Part shown: positions 19,461 through 28,824 of the stretch, in pieces
How the letters are laid out: every line of letters starts with the position of its first letter
How positions within the stretch are numbered: position 1 is the stretch's first letter
Assembly (NCBI GenBank): GCA_015075545.1
Contig: JABTUC010000002.1
Location: forward strand, 620,001-684,000
Reading direction: 5' to 3'
Source: Ideonella sp.
GTDB taxonomy: Bacteria > Pseudomonadota > Gammaproteobacteria > Burkholderiales > Burkholderiaceae_C
DNA length: 64,000 bases
Position numbers and translations under genes: made by a program
Notes under the pieces: generated by a model
The model's input: the letters and a program-made list of their open reading frames with translations, nothing else
The model's database searches: none
What the model was told of the DNA's origin: nothing

Positions 19461-20207
19461 TCAGGGCAACTCGACGTCGTCCATGCGCGCCGCGATGGTG
19501 GCGGCGCGGCCGCTGACGTAAGCCGACCCCGGGTTGCGCTCGAAGCGCTTGGGTGCCGGCAGCAGCACCGCCAGGTGGGCGGCGGCCATCGTGCCCAGGC
19601 GCGACGCGTCCACGTGGTAATAGTGGCGCGCCGCGGCCTGCGCGCCGAAGATGCCTTCGCCCCATTCGACGCTGTTGAGGTAGATCTCCAGGATGCGGCG
19701 CTTGTCGAGCAGCGCCTCGAGCGTCCAGGTGAGCATGATCTCCTGCGCCTTGCGCGGCAGCGTGCGCTCTCCGGAGAGGAACAGGTTCTTCGCGAGCTGC
19801 TGCGTGATGGTCGAGCCGCCCACCAGCTTGACCGGCCGCAGCTTCGCGCCGGGCCTGGCGGCGCGACGGTCGTGGATCGTCTGGGCGCGCTGGTTGCGCT
19901 CCCACGCCCGCTCGATGGCGTCCCACTCGATGCCGCTGTGCTCGACGAAGCCGGCGTCCTCGCTGGCGATCACCGCGCGTTCGAGCGACTGCGCGATGCG
20001 ATCGTCGTCGACCCACTGCTGGCTCCAGTGCGCGGGCTCGGCGCGCCCCTGCGAGAGGCGCCACCACTCGCTGCGCTGGAAAGTGGTCGACTGCGGGTCG
20101 ACCCAGCGCATCAAGGCCACCCGTGCCACGAAGTAGAGCTGCAGGCTCACCAAAGCCACCAGCAGCAGCGCCAGCGCGCGCACCACGCCTTGCATCAGGC
20201 CTCGCAT
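19461..20207 (-). CDS. mtgA: MtgA, monofunctional biosynthetic peptidoglycan transglycosylase
   Basis: 248 residues. Polymerises lipid II into glycan strands at the inner membrane. One N-terminal transmembrane helix precedes a GT51 domain with ASEDAGFVEHSGIEWDAI (catalytic glutamate), GGSTITQQLAKNLFLS, and RKAQEIMLTWTLE plus EIYLNSVEWGEGIFG. There is no transpeptidase domain, so it is the monofunctional type. Its start ATG shares one base with the aroE stop. Confidence 0.95.
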   Translation of the reverse strand: MRGLMQGVVRALALLLVALVSLQLYFVARVALMRWVDPQSTTFQRSEWWRLSQGRAEPAHWSQQWVDDDRIAQSLERAVIASEDAGFVEHSGIEWDAIERAWERNQRAQTIHDRRAARPGAKLRPVKLVGGSTITQQLAKNLFLSGERTLPRKAQEIMLTWTLEALLDKRRILEIYLNSVEWGEGIFGAQAAARHYYHVDASRLGTMAAAHLAVLLPAPKRFERNPGSAYVSGRAATIAARMDDVELP

Positions 20208-21082
20208 CAAGCGGCCTCGCGTGCCAGCTGCTCGCGCAGCGCCTGCAACACCGGCGCCGTCTGCGGCCGCACACCGCGCCAGACGAAGAACGCCTCGGCG
20301 GCCTGCTCCACCAGCATGCCCAGGCCATCGCGGGCCTGCGCTCCCAGCGCGTGTGCCCAGGCGACGAACGGCTCGGCCGCCGCGCCGTACATGAGATCGA
20401 CCGCCAGCGCGCCGCGCCCGAGCACCGCGTCGGGTACCGGCGAGGCGAGCCCTTGCATGCTGCTGGAGGAGCTGTTGATCACCAGGTCGAACGGTCCGCC
20501 GCAGGCGCCCAATTCGCGCACCGCCAGCGGCAGCGAGCCGGCCAGCGCGCGGTGGCGCATCACGAGCACGTCGGCGTTCTCGAGCGTGCGGTTGGCGACC
20601 ACGATCTCGCGCGGCCCGGCCTCGATCAGCGGGCCCAGCACCCCGGCTGCGGCACCGCCGGCACCGATCAGCAGCACGCGCGCACCGGCGATCGCGAAGC
20701 CGGCGTGCGACTCGATGTCGCGCACGAGGCCGATGCCGTCGGTGTTGTCGGCGAACCAGCCGGCGTCGTCGAAGCGCAGCAGGTTGGCTGCCTGCGCGAG
20801 CGCGGCGCGTGCGCTGACGCGCTGCGCCAGCGCCGGCGCCTGCCGCTTGAACGGCACTGTGACGTTGCAGCCGCGCGCCGGTCCCTGGCCTCGCGGGCGT
20901 GACGCCGCGAACGTGCGCACGCTGGCGGCAAAACCATCGAGCGGGCACCACAAGCGGGCGTACTCGAGCGCCTGGCCGGTCTGCCGCGCGAACGCGGCGT
21001 GGATGAACGGCGAGCGACTGTGCGACACGGGGTTGCCCAGCACCGCGTAGCGGTCGGGCGCTGAAACGGCAGCGGCGCTCAC
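20207..21082 (-). CDS. aroE: AroE, shikimate dehydrogenase
   Basis: 291 residues. NADPH-dependent reduction of 3-dehydroshikimate. Motifs: NPVSHSRSPFIHAAF, NVTVPFK with the catalytic lysine, DNTDGIGLV with the catalytic aspartate, and GAGGAAAGVLGPL for NADPH. The start is GTG at 21082, overlapping the preceding TGA (GTGA). Confidence 0.95.
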   Translation of the reverse strand: MSAAAVSAPDRYAVLGNPVSHSRSPFIHAAFARQTGQALEYARLWCPLDGFAASVRTFAASRPRGQGPARGCNVTVPFKRQAPALAQRVSARAALAQAANLLRFDDAGWFADNTDGIGLVRDIESHAGFAIAGARVLLIGAGGAAAGVLGPLIEAGPREIVVANRTLENADVLVMRHRALAGSLPLAVRELGACGGPFDLVINSSSSSMQGLASPVPDAVLGRGALAVDLMYGAAAEPFVAWAHALGAQARDGLGMLVEQAAEAFFVWRGVRPQTAPVLQALREQLAREAA

Positions 21083-21945
21083 TGCTGCGGCAGCGCGCTG
21101 AGCGGCGTCGTCGCGAGGCCTTCTTCGCGCGTGAAACGGAAGCGCGAGGTGACCACGATCTGGTCGGCCTGGCCGCGCATCGCCTGCGTGAACGGGCCGA
21201 ACGGCGATGCCGCGAAGACGATGGCCACCGCGCGGCGGTCGAGCACGCGCGAGCTGGAAGGGTAGACGATGTCGGCTTCGACCACCCGACCCGCGGCGTC
21301 GACGGTGACGTTCATCGTCAGCTCGCCGTACAGCTTCTTGCCCTGGTACTCGGGGAAGTCGCGCGTGCCACGGTCCTCGATCTTGCGACGCAGGTGATCG
21401 TAGTAGGCGGCATACACCTCCTCGCGCGTGGCAGGACTGATGTAGCGCTTCTTCGGCCGCGCGTTCTCGTCGTTGATGCGCTTCTCGATCTCGGCCAGCA
21501 GCTTCAGCAACTGGCGCCGGCGCTCCTCCTGCTCGCGCTCCTGCGGGTTGCCGGCTTCGCGCCTCGGATCGGGCGGCGGCAGCATCGCCACCTGGCGGCG
21601 CACCTGTGCCAGCAACTGATGCTGCTGCTCCACCAGTTGATCGACCTTGCGTCGCGCCTCCTGCGGCGAATCGCCCAGCTCGACGGTGGCCGATGCAGGC
21701 AGCGGCGTGGTGGCGCGGCCCTTGTCGGCCTCGCCGCCGCCGGCGAGGTTGGCCTGCGCGATCGCCTGCGCCTTGGTCGGTGCCTCGACCGAGCGCGCGT
21801 TGACGAGGATCACCTCCAGCGGCGTGTCGCGAAACGCGCGCTCGAAGCGCTCGGGGTCGGCGATGCGAAAGGCCAGCAGCCCAGCGTGCGCACCGACCGA
21901 AACGATCAACGCCCAGTGCAGCGTGCTCAGGTGCTTCAGCGCCAT
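21079..21945 (-). CDS. TonB-like energy transducer / periplasmic TonB-C protein
   Basis: 288 residues from ATG 21945. An N-terminal membrane segment (HWALIVSVGAHAGLLAF) is followed by a basic/acidic coiled-coil region with many Glu, Arg and Gln, then a C-terminal TonB-like domain. That domain has ARRKVDQL early, YYDHLRRKIEDRGTRDFP, and GELTMNVTVDAAGRVVEADI. No PilZ or ExbBD genes are adjacent, so which outer-membrane receptor it serves is unclear. Start is four bases after the RNB gene stop; stop overlaps the aroE start. Confidence 0.85.
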   Translation of the reverse strand: MALKHLSTLHWALIVSVGAHAGLLAFRIADPERFERAFRDTPLEVILVNARSVEAPTKAQAIAQANLAGGGEADKGRATTPLPASATVELGDSPQEARRKVDQLVEQQHQLLAQVRRQVAMLPPPDPRREAGNPQEREQEERRRQLLKLLAEIEKRINDENARPKKRYISPATREEVYAAYYDHLRRKIEDRGTRDFPEYQGKKLYGELTMNVTVDAAGRVVEADIVYPSSSRVLDRRAVAIVFAASPFGPFTQAMRGQADQIVVTSRFRFTREEGLATTPLSALPQQ

Positions 21946-21949
21946 GGCA

Positions 21950-23983
21950 TCAAGGGGCGACGGAGTCCGCCGGCGACTCGGCAGCACCAGGCTCGCCCTC
22001 GACGTCGATCGCCAGCGCCAGAGCCAGCGGCTGTGCCGCCTCGTCATCGTCGGCCGGCGTCGTCGCGGCGTCGGTGCCCAGACGCGCCAGCAGCGTGGCA
22101 TGGACCTCCAGGGTCAGTGTGTCGAGCGACTGCAGCGCCACCCGCACGCGCGTGCCGCGCGGCAGCGACTCGCTGCCGGCGCAACGCAGCACCAGCGGCA
22201 GCGTGTCGGCGCGCACCAGGCCGTTGATCATGGTGGTCGCTTCGAGCTCGCGCGTGCCGTGCTGCTGCAGCCAGCGCAGCGTCCAGTAGCGCTCGATGGT
22301 CTGCTGGAAATCGTTGTACGCGCCGTAGGTGGCATCGAACGACGAGATGATCGAGAACAGGCTGGCATCACGCGGCTTGAACGGGGCGGCGAGCGCCGCG
22401 GTGCGGCCGTGGCGCGCGCAGGCGACGATTTGCCATTGGTTGACCAGGTCCACGTAGCGCCGCAGCGGCGAAGTCGCCCAAATGTACTGGCTGACTCCGA
22501 GGCCGGCATGCGGTGCCGGCTTGGAGCCCATGCGAACTTTCACGCCCGGCGCCAGACTCGCCTGGCTGCGGTAGACGCCCGGCACGTGGTGCGTCGCCAG
22601 CCAGCCGCCCCAGTGGCTGTTGGCCAGGATCATCATCTCGGCGACGATCATGTCCAGCGGCGCCCCGCGCAGGCGCGGCGCGATCTGCACCGCCTCGTCG
22701 CCGCACGGCTCGTCGGCGGCCTGCTCTTCGAGGCGGAACTGGTAGTCGGGCCGGGTGAAAGTCTCGGGTTTGCCGCGCACGCGTTCGCGCTCGGCTTTCA
22801 GATGCTGTGCCAGGCGGTACAGGAACGCCAGTTCCTGCGCGTGGTGGTAGTCGGCCGCGGCGTCGCCGCGCAGCGAGGCCTCGGTGATCACCTGGTCGAG
22901 CCGGTCGTGTCGCAGGTTGTCGCTGACGGTCAGCCGCTCGATGCAGGTGTCGAACTGGGTCAGCGCGAGGCTCGCTTCGTCGACCTGCACGTACAGGCTG
23001 AGTGCCGGCGTGGCGCGGCCGGCACCCAGCGTGAAGCGTTCGATCACCGCCTCGGGCAGCATCGTGATCTTGTGGCCGGGCATGTACACGGTCGACAGGC
23101 GCTCGCGCGCCACGCGGTCGAGCGGCGAGTCCGGCGCGATCGCCAGTGCCGGCGCCGCGATGTGGATGCCCAGCGTCACGCTGCCTTGCCCGAGGCCGCG
23201 CACCGACAGCGCGTCGTCGATCTCGGTGGTCGCGCTGTCGTCGATCGAGAACGCCTGCGCGTCGGCCAGCGGCAGTTCGCCGGCCACCTCGGGCACGGCG
23301 GCGGCGGCAAAGCCGGTGCCACGCGGGAACTGCTCGTAGAGAAAGCGCTGCCAGTGGAACTGATACGGCGACGCGATCGCGCCGGCGGCGCGCAGCAGAT
23401 CGAGCGGCGCGCGTTGCGCGCGCCGCGACGCTTCGACCACAGCCTTGTACTCGGCGGCGTTCTTGTCCGGCTTGAACAGGATGCGGTAGAGCTGGGCGCG
23501 GATCGGCTCGGGGCAGCGGCCGTCGATCAGCTCGCTGGCCCACGCCGCCACCTGCTGCGCCTGCGCGCGCTTGCGCTCGATCGCGGCGAGCGCGGCCTGC
23601 ACGGTCTCCTGACTGGCCTTGTGGAACACGCCCTTGCCGACACGGCGAAAGTAGTGCGGTGCCTGGAACAGGCCGAGCAGCATCGCCGCCTGCTGCACCG
23701 GGCCGGCCTTGGCGTCGAAGTACTCGCGCGCCAGCTCGCCGAAGCCGAAGTCGCCGTGCGGCGCGAACTCCCACGCCAGCGCGGGGTCGACCTCCGAAGC
23801 CAGCGCGCGAGCCTCCTCGAGCAGGCGCGCCGGCTCGGGCGCGTCGAAGCGCAGCAGCACGTGTGCCGCCTTGACCTTGACGCGACGCCCCGACTCCAGC
23901 TCGATCTGCAGCGAGGCGTCCGTCTGCGACATCACGCGGCCGGCGAGGAACTTGCCGGCGTCGTCGAACAGGGCGTAGCTCAC
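21950..23983 (-). CDS. RNB-domain 3'-5' exoribonuclease (RNase II/R family)
   Basis: About 677 residues from a GTG at 23983. The start is an inference: the frame stays open to a TTG at 24043, but GACAAT lies seven bases before the GTG. The catalytic domain shows AFSIDDSATTEIDDALSV with the metal-binding aspartates and VYMPGHKITMLPE. Later blocks are RRYVDLVNQWQI and a C-terminal S1-like part. Fewer cold-shock domains than RNase R are evident, so it is nearer to the short Burkholderiales RNB proteins. Confidence 0.88.
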   Translation of the reverse strand: MSYALFDDAGKFLAGRVMSQTDASLQIELESGRRVKVKAAHVLLRFDAPEPARLLEEARALASEVDPALAWEFAPHGDFGFGELAREYFDAKAGPVQQAAMLLGLFQAPHYFRRVGKGVFHKASQETVQAALAAIERKRAQAQQVAAWASELIDGRCPEPIRAQLYRILFKPDKNAAEYKAVVEASRRAQRAPLDLLRAAGAIASPYQFHWQRFLYEQFPRGTGFAAAAVPEVAGELPLADAQAFSIDDSATTEIDDALSVRGLGQGSVTLGIHIAAPALAIAPDSPLDRVARERLSTVYMPGHKITMLPEAVIERFTLGAGRATPALSLYVQVDEASLALTQFDTCIERLTVSDNLRHDRLDQVITEASLRGDAAADYHHAQELAFLYRLAQHLKAERERVRGKPETFTRPDYQFRLEEQAADEPCGDEAVQIAPRLRGAPLDMIVAEMMILANSHWGGWLATHHVPGVYRSQASLAPGVKVRMGSKPAPHAGLGVSQYIWATSPLRRYVDLVNQWQIVACARHGRTAALAAPFKPRDASLFSIISSFDATYGAYNDFQQTIERYWTLRWLQQHGTRELEATTMINGLVRADTLPLVLRCAGSESLPRGTRVRVALQSLDTLTLEVHATLLARLGTDAATTPADDDEAAQPLALALAIDVEGEPGAAESPADSVAP

Positions 23984-24072
23984 GGCGTCGATTGTCCCAT
24001 CGGCGAAACGGCGTGCCGCGGCGCTTGTGCTGCCGGCTGGCAACCAATCGTCATCGCGGCTGCGCCGCGCAG

Positions 24073-24663
24073 CTATGACGTCAGGCCGAGGAAGCCGAGC
24101 ACGAACGGCATCTGCTGCTCGAAGCCCGACAGCGCATGGTCACTGCCTTCGAGCAGCAGGATGCTTGCTCCTGCGTAGCGCGCGGACATCTCGCGCCAGT
24201 CGAGCAGCTCGTCGCCCTGGGCGATCACCGCGGCGTAGTGCTGCGGGTGCGCCAGTCGCGGCGGGCGCAGCGCGCGCAGTTCGTCGATGTACTCGGGCTT
24301 GAACTCGAAGTGCACGGCCGGGTCGTGATAGGCGGTCTGCCCGCCGACATGGCGCACCAGATCGCGTGCGGGGTCGACTGCCGGATTGAGTACCACGGCA
24401 CGGCAGCCCAGCTGCTCGGCCAGCGCGGTGGCGTAGAAGCCGCCCAGCGAACTGCCCAGTACCGCCATCGACGACACCGGCCAATCGCGGGTGCCGTCGG
24501 TCATCAGTTGCCACGCGTCGCGCGGCGACGGCGGCAGCTGCGGGCACCACCAGGTCACCGACGGCGCGTGCTGCTGCAGCCAGGCATGAAGCATTCGCGC
24601 CTTGAACGACTGCGGCGACGAGCGAAAGCCGTGCAGATACACGATGTGGCTGGTCGCGGCCAC
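24073..24663 (-). CDS. YqiA/YcfP-family alpha/beta-hydrolase (esterase)
   Basis: 196 residues starting with GTG at 24663. YLHGFRSSPQSFKARML is the oxyanion region, GSSLGGFYATALAEQ carries the nucleophilic serine, and NPAVDPARDLV follows. GSDHALSGFEQ near the end holds the probable catalytic histidine. Small acyl-ester hydrolase; substrate unknown. Six bases after mpl stop. Confidence 0.87.
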   Translation of the reverse strand: MAATSHIVYLHGFRSSPQSFKARMLHAWLQQHAPSVTWWCPQLPPSPRDAWQLMTDGTRDWPVSSMAVLGSSLGGFYATALAEQLGCRAVVLNPAVDPARDLVRHVGGQTAYHDPAVHFEFKPEYIDELRALRPPRLAHPQHYAAVIAQGDELLDWREMSARYAGASILLLEGSDHALSGFEQQMPFVLGFLGLTS

Positions 24664-24669
24664 GCGACC

Positions 24670-26055
24670 TCAGCGCCGCGCCTGCAGCGCGGCCAGCAGC
24701 TTGCCGTGGATGCCGCCGAAGCCGCCGTTGCTCATCACCAGCACGTGGTCGCCCGGGCGCGCCGCGCGCACCACGTGCTCCACCAGTTTGTCGACGCTGC
24801 CGGCCACCACCGCCTGCGCACCCATCGGCGCCAGCGCTGCGGCGGCATCCCAGCCGTAGTCGCCCTGCAGGCAGAACGCGAGGTCGGCCTCTTCGAGCGC
24901 CCACGGCAGGTGCGAGTTCATCGTGCCGAGCTTCATGGTGTTCGATCGCGGCTCGAACACCGCCAGGATGCGCTGCGGCGCCACGCCGGGCGACGTCAGT
25001 TCGTGGTCGATCTTGCGCCGCAGCCCGGCGATCGTCGTGTGGATCGCCGTCGGGTGGTGCGCGAAGTCGTCGTAGACCTTGACACCCGCGGCCTCGCCGC
25101 GCAGTTCGAGGCGGCGGCGCACGTTCTCGAAGCGCGCCAGGGCCGCGGCGGCGACGTCGGGGGCGACCCCCACGTGCTCGGCCGCCGCCAGCGCGGCCAG
25201 CGCGTTGAGCTGGTTGTGCTCGCCGAGCAGCGACCACTCGACGCGCGCGATCCTGAGGCTGCCGCGCAGCACGTCGAAGGCGTTGGGTTCGCCGCGCGCG
25301 CGCAGCGTTCCGGGCTCCTCCTTGCGTGCGCCGAAGCGTTGCACCTCGCTCCAGCAGCCGCGTTCGAGCACGCGCGCCAGCGACTGCTCGCGCGCGTTGA
25401 CGATCAGCCGCCCGTGCGCGGGTACCGTGCGCACCAGATGATGGAACTGTGTCTCGATCGCCGCCAGGTCGGGGAAGATGTCGGCGTGGTCCATCTCCAG
25501 GTTGTTGAGGATCGCCGTGCGCGGCCGGTAGTGGACGAACTTGCTGCGCTTGTCGAAGAACGCGGTGTCGTACTCGTCGGCCTCGATCACGAAGCAGCGC
25601 CCGCTGCCGGCGCGCGCCGAGATGCCGAAGTTCTGCGGCACACCGCCCACCAGGAAGCCGGGCTTCTGGTCCGCGCACTCGAGGATCCACGCCAGCATCG
25701 ACGTGGTCGTCGTCTTGCCGTGGGTGCCGGCCACCGCCAGCACGTGACGCCCCTGCAGCACGTGCTCGGCCAGCCATTGCGGGCCGCTGGTATACGCCGC
25801 GCCGGCGTCGAGCATCGCCTCGACCAGCGGGTTGCCTCGGGTCACGACGTTGCCGATCACGAACAGGTCGGGCGCGATCGCCATCTGGTCGGCGCCGTAG
25901 CCCTCGATCAGCTCGATGCCGAGCGCGCGCAACTGGTCGCTCATCGGCGGGTAGACGTTGGCATCGCAGCCGGTGACGCGGTGCCCTGCCTCGCGCGCGA
26001 TCGCGGCCAGCCCGCCCATGAAGGTGCCGCAGACGCCGAGGATGTGGATGTGCAT
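24670..26055 (-). CDS. mpl: Mpl, UDP-MurNAc:L-alanyl-gamma-D-glutamyl-meso-DAP ligase
   Basis: 461 residues. Recycles murein tripeptide onto UDP-MurNAc. MHIHILGVCGTFMGGLA is the N-terminal Rossmann, AGTHGKTTTTSMLAW the ATP-binding P-loop, EADEYDTAFFDKRSKF the family block, and DDFAHHPTAIHTT the C-terminal motif. This distinguishes it from MurC. The ATG at 26055 matches the family start. Confidence 0.96.
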   Translation of the reverse strand: MHIHILGVCGTFMGGLAAIAREAGHRVTGCDANVYPPMSDQLRALGIELIEGYGADQMAIAPDLFVIGNVVTRGNPLVEAMLDAGAAYTSGPQWLAEHVLQGRHVLAVAGTHGKTTTTSMLAWILECADQKPGFLVGGVPQNFGISARAGSGRCFVIEADEYDTAFFDKRSKFVHYRPRTAILNNLEMDHADIFPDLAAIETQFHHLVRTVPAHGRLIVNAREQSLARVLERGCWSEVQRFGARKEEPGTLRARGEPNAFDVLRGSLRIARVEWSLLGEHNQLNALAALAAAEHVGVAPDVAAAALARFENVRRRLELRGEAAGVKVYDDFAHHPTAIHTTIAGLRRKIDHELTSPGVAPQRILAVFEPRSNTMKLGTMNSHLPWALEEADLAFCLQGDYGWDAAAALAPMGAQAVVAGSVDKLVEHVVRAARPGDHVLVMSNGGFGGIHGKLLAALQARR

Positions 26056-26062
26056 GGGCCGG

Positions 26063-26068
26063 ATTCTA
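26063..26068 (-). promoter_or_regulatory. -10-like TAGAAT just before mpl
   Basis: On the minus strand TAGAAT ends seven bases before the mpl ATG, so the transcript would start at or near the initiation codon. A -35 element is not obvious. Confidence 0.45.
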
Positions 26069-26156
26069 GGTAGACGTTCCAGTGTCGACCGGTGGTCGGT
26101 TGCGCCGTCACCGCCGTCGGCGGGCCAGGCGATCGGAACCTGCTGGCCGGCGGCGA

Positions 26157-27449
26157 CTACGCGTCGAATGCTTCGCGGGCCGCAGCGCCAGTGGCCGCGA
26201 TGTCGTCGTCGCTGTGCGCTGCGCTGACGAAGCCCGCTTCGTACAGCGCCGGCGCCAGGTAGACGCCGCGCGCCAGCATGGCGTGGAAGAAGCGGTTGAA
26301 GCGCTCCTTGTCGCTGGCGATCACTGCGCCATAGTGTTGCGGCAGATGCTCGGCGAAGAAGAAGCCGAACATGCCGCCTTCGCTGTCGGCGCTGAACGCC
26401 ACGCCGCGCTCGCGCGCGGAAGCGCTCAGCGTCTCGACGAGCCGGCGCGTCTTGGCCGCCAGCGCGTCGAAGAAGCCCGGCTTGGCGATCTCGCGCAGCG
26501 TGGCCAGCCCGCACGCGGTGGCCACCGGGTTGCCGCTCAACGTGCCGGCCTGGTACACGGGCCCGAGCGGCGCGAGCTGCGACATGATGTCGCGCGTGGC
26601 GCCGAACGCAGCCAGCGGCATGCCGCCGCCGATCACCTTGCCGAACACGCTGATGTCGGGCCGAAAGCCGGGGATCGCGCGCGCATAGAGACTCTGCGCG
26701 CCGCCGAGCGCGACGCGAAAGCCCGTCATCACCTCGTCGAGCACCAGCAGCGCACCGTGCTGGGTGCACAGTTCGCGCAGCCGGTGCATGAACGGAACCT
26801 GCGCGCGCACGAAGTTCATGTTGCCGGCGATGGGCTCGATGATCGCGCAGGCGAGCTCACCCCCGTGCTGCGCGAACGCGGCCTCGAGCTGCGTCAGGTT
26901 GTTGTACTCGAGCACGATGGTGTGCTGCACCACCTCACGGGGCACGCCGGCACTGGTGGGGTGGCCGAAGGTAGCCAGCCCGGAGCCGGCCTTGACCAGC
27001 AGCGCATCGGCGTGGCCGTGGTAGCAGCCCTCGAACTTGATCAGCTTGGCGCGTCCGGTGGCGCCGCGCGCCAGGCGGATCGCGCTCATCGCCGCCTCGG
27101 TGCCGCTGGAAACGAGGCGCACCTGCTCGACGCTCGGCACGTGCGCGATGATCGCCTCGGCCAGTTCGATCTCGGCCTCGGTGGGCGCGCCGAAGCTTAG
27201 GCCGCGCGATGCAGCGCGCTGCACCGCATCGATCACCGCCGGGTGGCCGTGGCCGAGGATCATCGGGCCCCATGAGCCCACGTAGTCGATGTAGCGCCGG
27301 TCCTCGGCGTCCCAGAGATAGGCGCCCTGCGCACGGCTGATGAAGCGCGGCGTGCCGCCGACCGCGCGGAACGCGCGCACCGGCGAATTGACGCCGCCCG
27401 GGATCACGCGCTGTGCGCGCTCGAACAAGGCGTGGTTGCGATCGGTCAT
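26157..27449 (-). CDS. hemL: HemL, glutamate-1-semialdehyde 2,1-aminomutase
   Basis: 430 residues. Forms 5-aminolevulinate in the C5 heme pathway, with [18 protein letters not shown] opens the protein, [19 protein letters not shown] binds PLP phosphate, and [13 protein letters not shown] carries the Schiff-base lysine. Starts 11 bases after the thiD stop on the same strand. Confidence 0.97.
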   Translation of the reverse strand: MTDRNHALFERAQRVIPGGVNSPVRAFRAVGGTPRFISRAQGAYLWDAEDRRYIDYVGSWGPMILGHGHPAVIDAVQRAASRGLSFGAPTEAEIELAEAIIAHVPSVEQVRLVSSGTEAAMSAIRLARGATGRAKLIKFEGCYHGHADALLVKAGSGLATFGHPTSAGVPREVVQHTIVLEYNNLTQLEAAFAQHGGELACAIIEPIAGNMNFVRAQVPFMHRLRELCTQHGALLVLDEVMTGFRVALGGAQSLYARAIPGFRPDISVFGKVIGGGMPLAAFGATRDIMSQLAPLGPVYQAGTLSGNPVATACGLATLREIAKPGFFDALAAKTRRLVETLSASARERGVAFSADSEGGMFGFFFAEHLPQHYGAVIASDKERFNRFFHAMLARGVYLAPALYEAGFVSAAHSDDDIAATGAAAREAFDA

Positions 27450-27460
27450 CGGGTCCTGCG

Positions 27461-28462
27461 TCAATGAACGCGGCGCTGCGCCGGCTTGCCTTTGCCTTCG
27501 GATGGGTCGTTGCTCGGTTCGCTGCCCGTCGGCGCGCCGGCCTCGCCGCCTTCGGTGTCGTCTTGCGCTGGGGGCATGGCCCAGAAGAAGCGATCGGGGA
27601 GCACGCTGCCCATGCCGGGTCGAAAGCCGGCATCCAGGCTCTGATCCATGAAGGCGAGCGCCTCGCCTACCGCGGCTTGCAGTTCGTTGCCGGCGGCCAG
27701 CAGCGCCGCCAGCGCCGCCGACAGCGTGTCGCCGGCGCCGACGAAGGCGGTGTCGAACATCTCGAACTTCTCGCCGGTGAGGGCGCCCTGCGCCGATGCC
27801 AGCACGTTGTCGATGAATTGCTCGCTGCCCTTGGCCGGCAGCATGATGCCGGTGACCAGCACGAAACGCGTGCCGTGTTCGGCCGCGGCCACCGCCAGCT
27901 CGCGCGGTGACGCCGGGCGGTCGGACTCCCAATCGGGCAGCAGGAAGTCGGTCAGCGTCTTGTGGTTGCCCACCAGCACTTCGGTGGCCGGCAGGATCAG
28001 CTCGCGAAACGACTCCATGTAGTGGGTTGCTGCGTCGTCGTCGAGCCAGCCGAGGTTCGGCAGGTACGACACCAGCGGGATGTCGGGGTAGTCCGACAGC
28101 ACTTCGGCCACCGCGGCGACGCCCTCTGCGTTGCCGAGGAAGCCGACCTTCCAGCCGGCGATGGTGATGTCCTCGAGCACCGTGCGCGCCTGCTCGGCGA
28201 TCGCTTCGGGATCGACCGCGTGCTGGTCGAACACTTCGGCGCTGTCGCGCATCAGCAAGGTGGTGGTCACCGGCAGGCCGTGCGCGCCCATGGCGGCCAG
28301 CGTGGCCACGTCGCCCGCCGTGCCACCGGCGCCGCTGGGGTCGGCAGCGTTGAAGGTCATCACGCAGCTCGGCGCACTGTTGTCCTGCGCGGTGCCTTCG
28401 GCGGATTCGCCCGGGTTACTGAGCGTGGGCTCGGTGGCCATGAAAGGGTGCCGGTGCCCCAT
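27461..28462 (-). CDS. thiD: ThiD-like hydroxymethylpyrimidine/phosphomethylpyrimidine kinase
   Basis: 333 residues from ATG 28462; an ATG at 28441 would give 326. It is a ribokinase-fold protein: [19 protein letters not shown] matches the ThiD start block (usually AGSDSGGGAG), and [16 protein letters not shown] is the anion-hole/catalytic region. Predicted to phosphorylate HMP and HMP-P for thiamine synthesis. The C-terminal 35 residues form an acidic and Gly/Ser-rich tail that is not part of the fold. Divergent from the rubredoxin gene; co-directional with hemL. Confidence 0.85.
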   Translation of the reverse strand: MGHRHPFMATEPTLSNPGESAEGTAQDNSAPSCVMTFNAADPSGAGGTAGDVATLAAMGAHGLPVTTTLLMRDSAEVFDQHAVDPEAIAEQARTVLEDITIAGWKVGFLGNAEGVAAVAEVLSDYPDIPLVSYLPNLGWLDDDAATHYMESFRELILPATEVLVGNHKTLTDFLLPDWESDRPASPRELAVAAAEHGTRFVLVTGIMLPAKGSEQFIDNVLASAQGALTGEKFEMFDTAFVGAGDTLSAALAALLAAGNELQAAVGEALAFMDQSLDAGFRPGMGSVLPDRFFWAMPPAQDDTEGGEAGAPTGSEPSNDPSEGKGKPAQRRVH

Positions 28463-28517
28463 GAGGGCCGATCTTCAGCGCGAAAACCGACCTCTAGGGG
28501 ATTGTGAAGAATGTTGT

Positions 28518-28529
28518 GTAGGTACCTAC
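28518..28529. promoter_or_regulatory. 12-bp palindrome in the thiD / rubredoxin interval
   Basis: GTAGGTACCTAC is a perfect palindrome between the divergent starts. It sits 32 bases upstream of the -10-like box of the rubredoxin gene, a plausible operator position. A TTGGC-T5-GCCAA dyad follows at 28536-28550. Confidence 0.45.
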
Positions 28530-28560
28530 GCGCCTTTGGCTTTTTGCCAATACGGGTGGA

Positions 28561-28580
28561 TACAATGATTCTTCATTGTA
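28561..28580. promoter_or_regulatory. Perfect 20-bp inverted repeat covering the rubredoxin -10 and abutting its start codon
   Basis: TACAATGA-TTCT-TCATTGTA: both arms match exactly. The left arm contains TACAAT, a good -10, and the right arm ends directly before the GTG at 28581. A protein bound here would block the promoter; in RNA only the right part would be transcribed. Confidence 0.6.
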
Positions 28581-28772
28581 GTGAGCGATGCGATCGACGT
28601 GAGCGAGACGCGCACCTGGATGTGCCTGATCTGCGGCTGGATCTACGACGAAGCTGCCGGCGATCCGGAGCACGGGGTGGCCCCCGGTACGAAGTGGAGC
28701 GACGTGCCGATGAACTGGACCTGCCCGGAATGCGGCGCGCGCAAGGAAGACTTCGAGATGGTGCAGGTCTAG
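28581..28772 (+). CDS. Rubredoxin
   Basis: 63 residues, or 57 if the GTG at 28599 is used. Small iron electron carrier with a single Fe bound by four cysteines: MCLICGWIYDE and NWTCPECGARKEDF, both CxxC pairs intact. DPEHGVAPGT is the typical middle. GTG 28581 has no Shine-Dalgarno sequence because an inverted repeat sits directly before it. It stands 52 bases before pilG, the usual Burkholderiales order, but a functional link to pili is not established. Confidence 0.93.
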   Translation: MSDAIDVSETRTWMCLICGWIYDEAAGDPEHGVAPGTKWSDVPMNWTCPECGARKEDFEMVQV

Positions 28773-28824
28773 GTGCAACGGCGACACCATCGACCCCTGA
28801 TGTGCAGCGACCCGAGGAGAGTCC

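Noticed and set aside
28463-28580. TPP riboswitch before thiD
   Set aside because: The interval is only 118 bases and contains no thi-box blocks such as CTGAGA with a following stem; only simple dyads are seen.
28561-28580. Fur box at the rubredoxin promoter
   Set aside because: Arms look similar to half-sites, but the centre is four bases where a standard 19-bp box needs a one-base centre; kept only as an unidentified operator.
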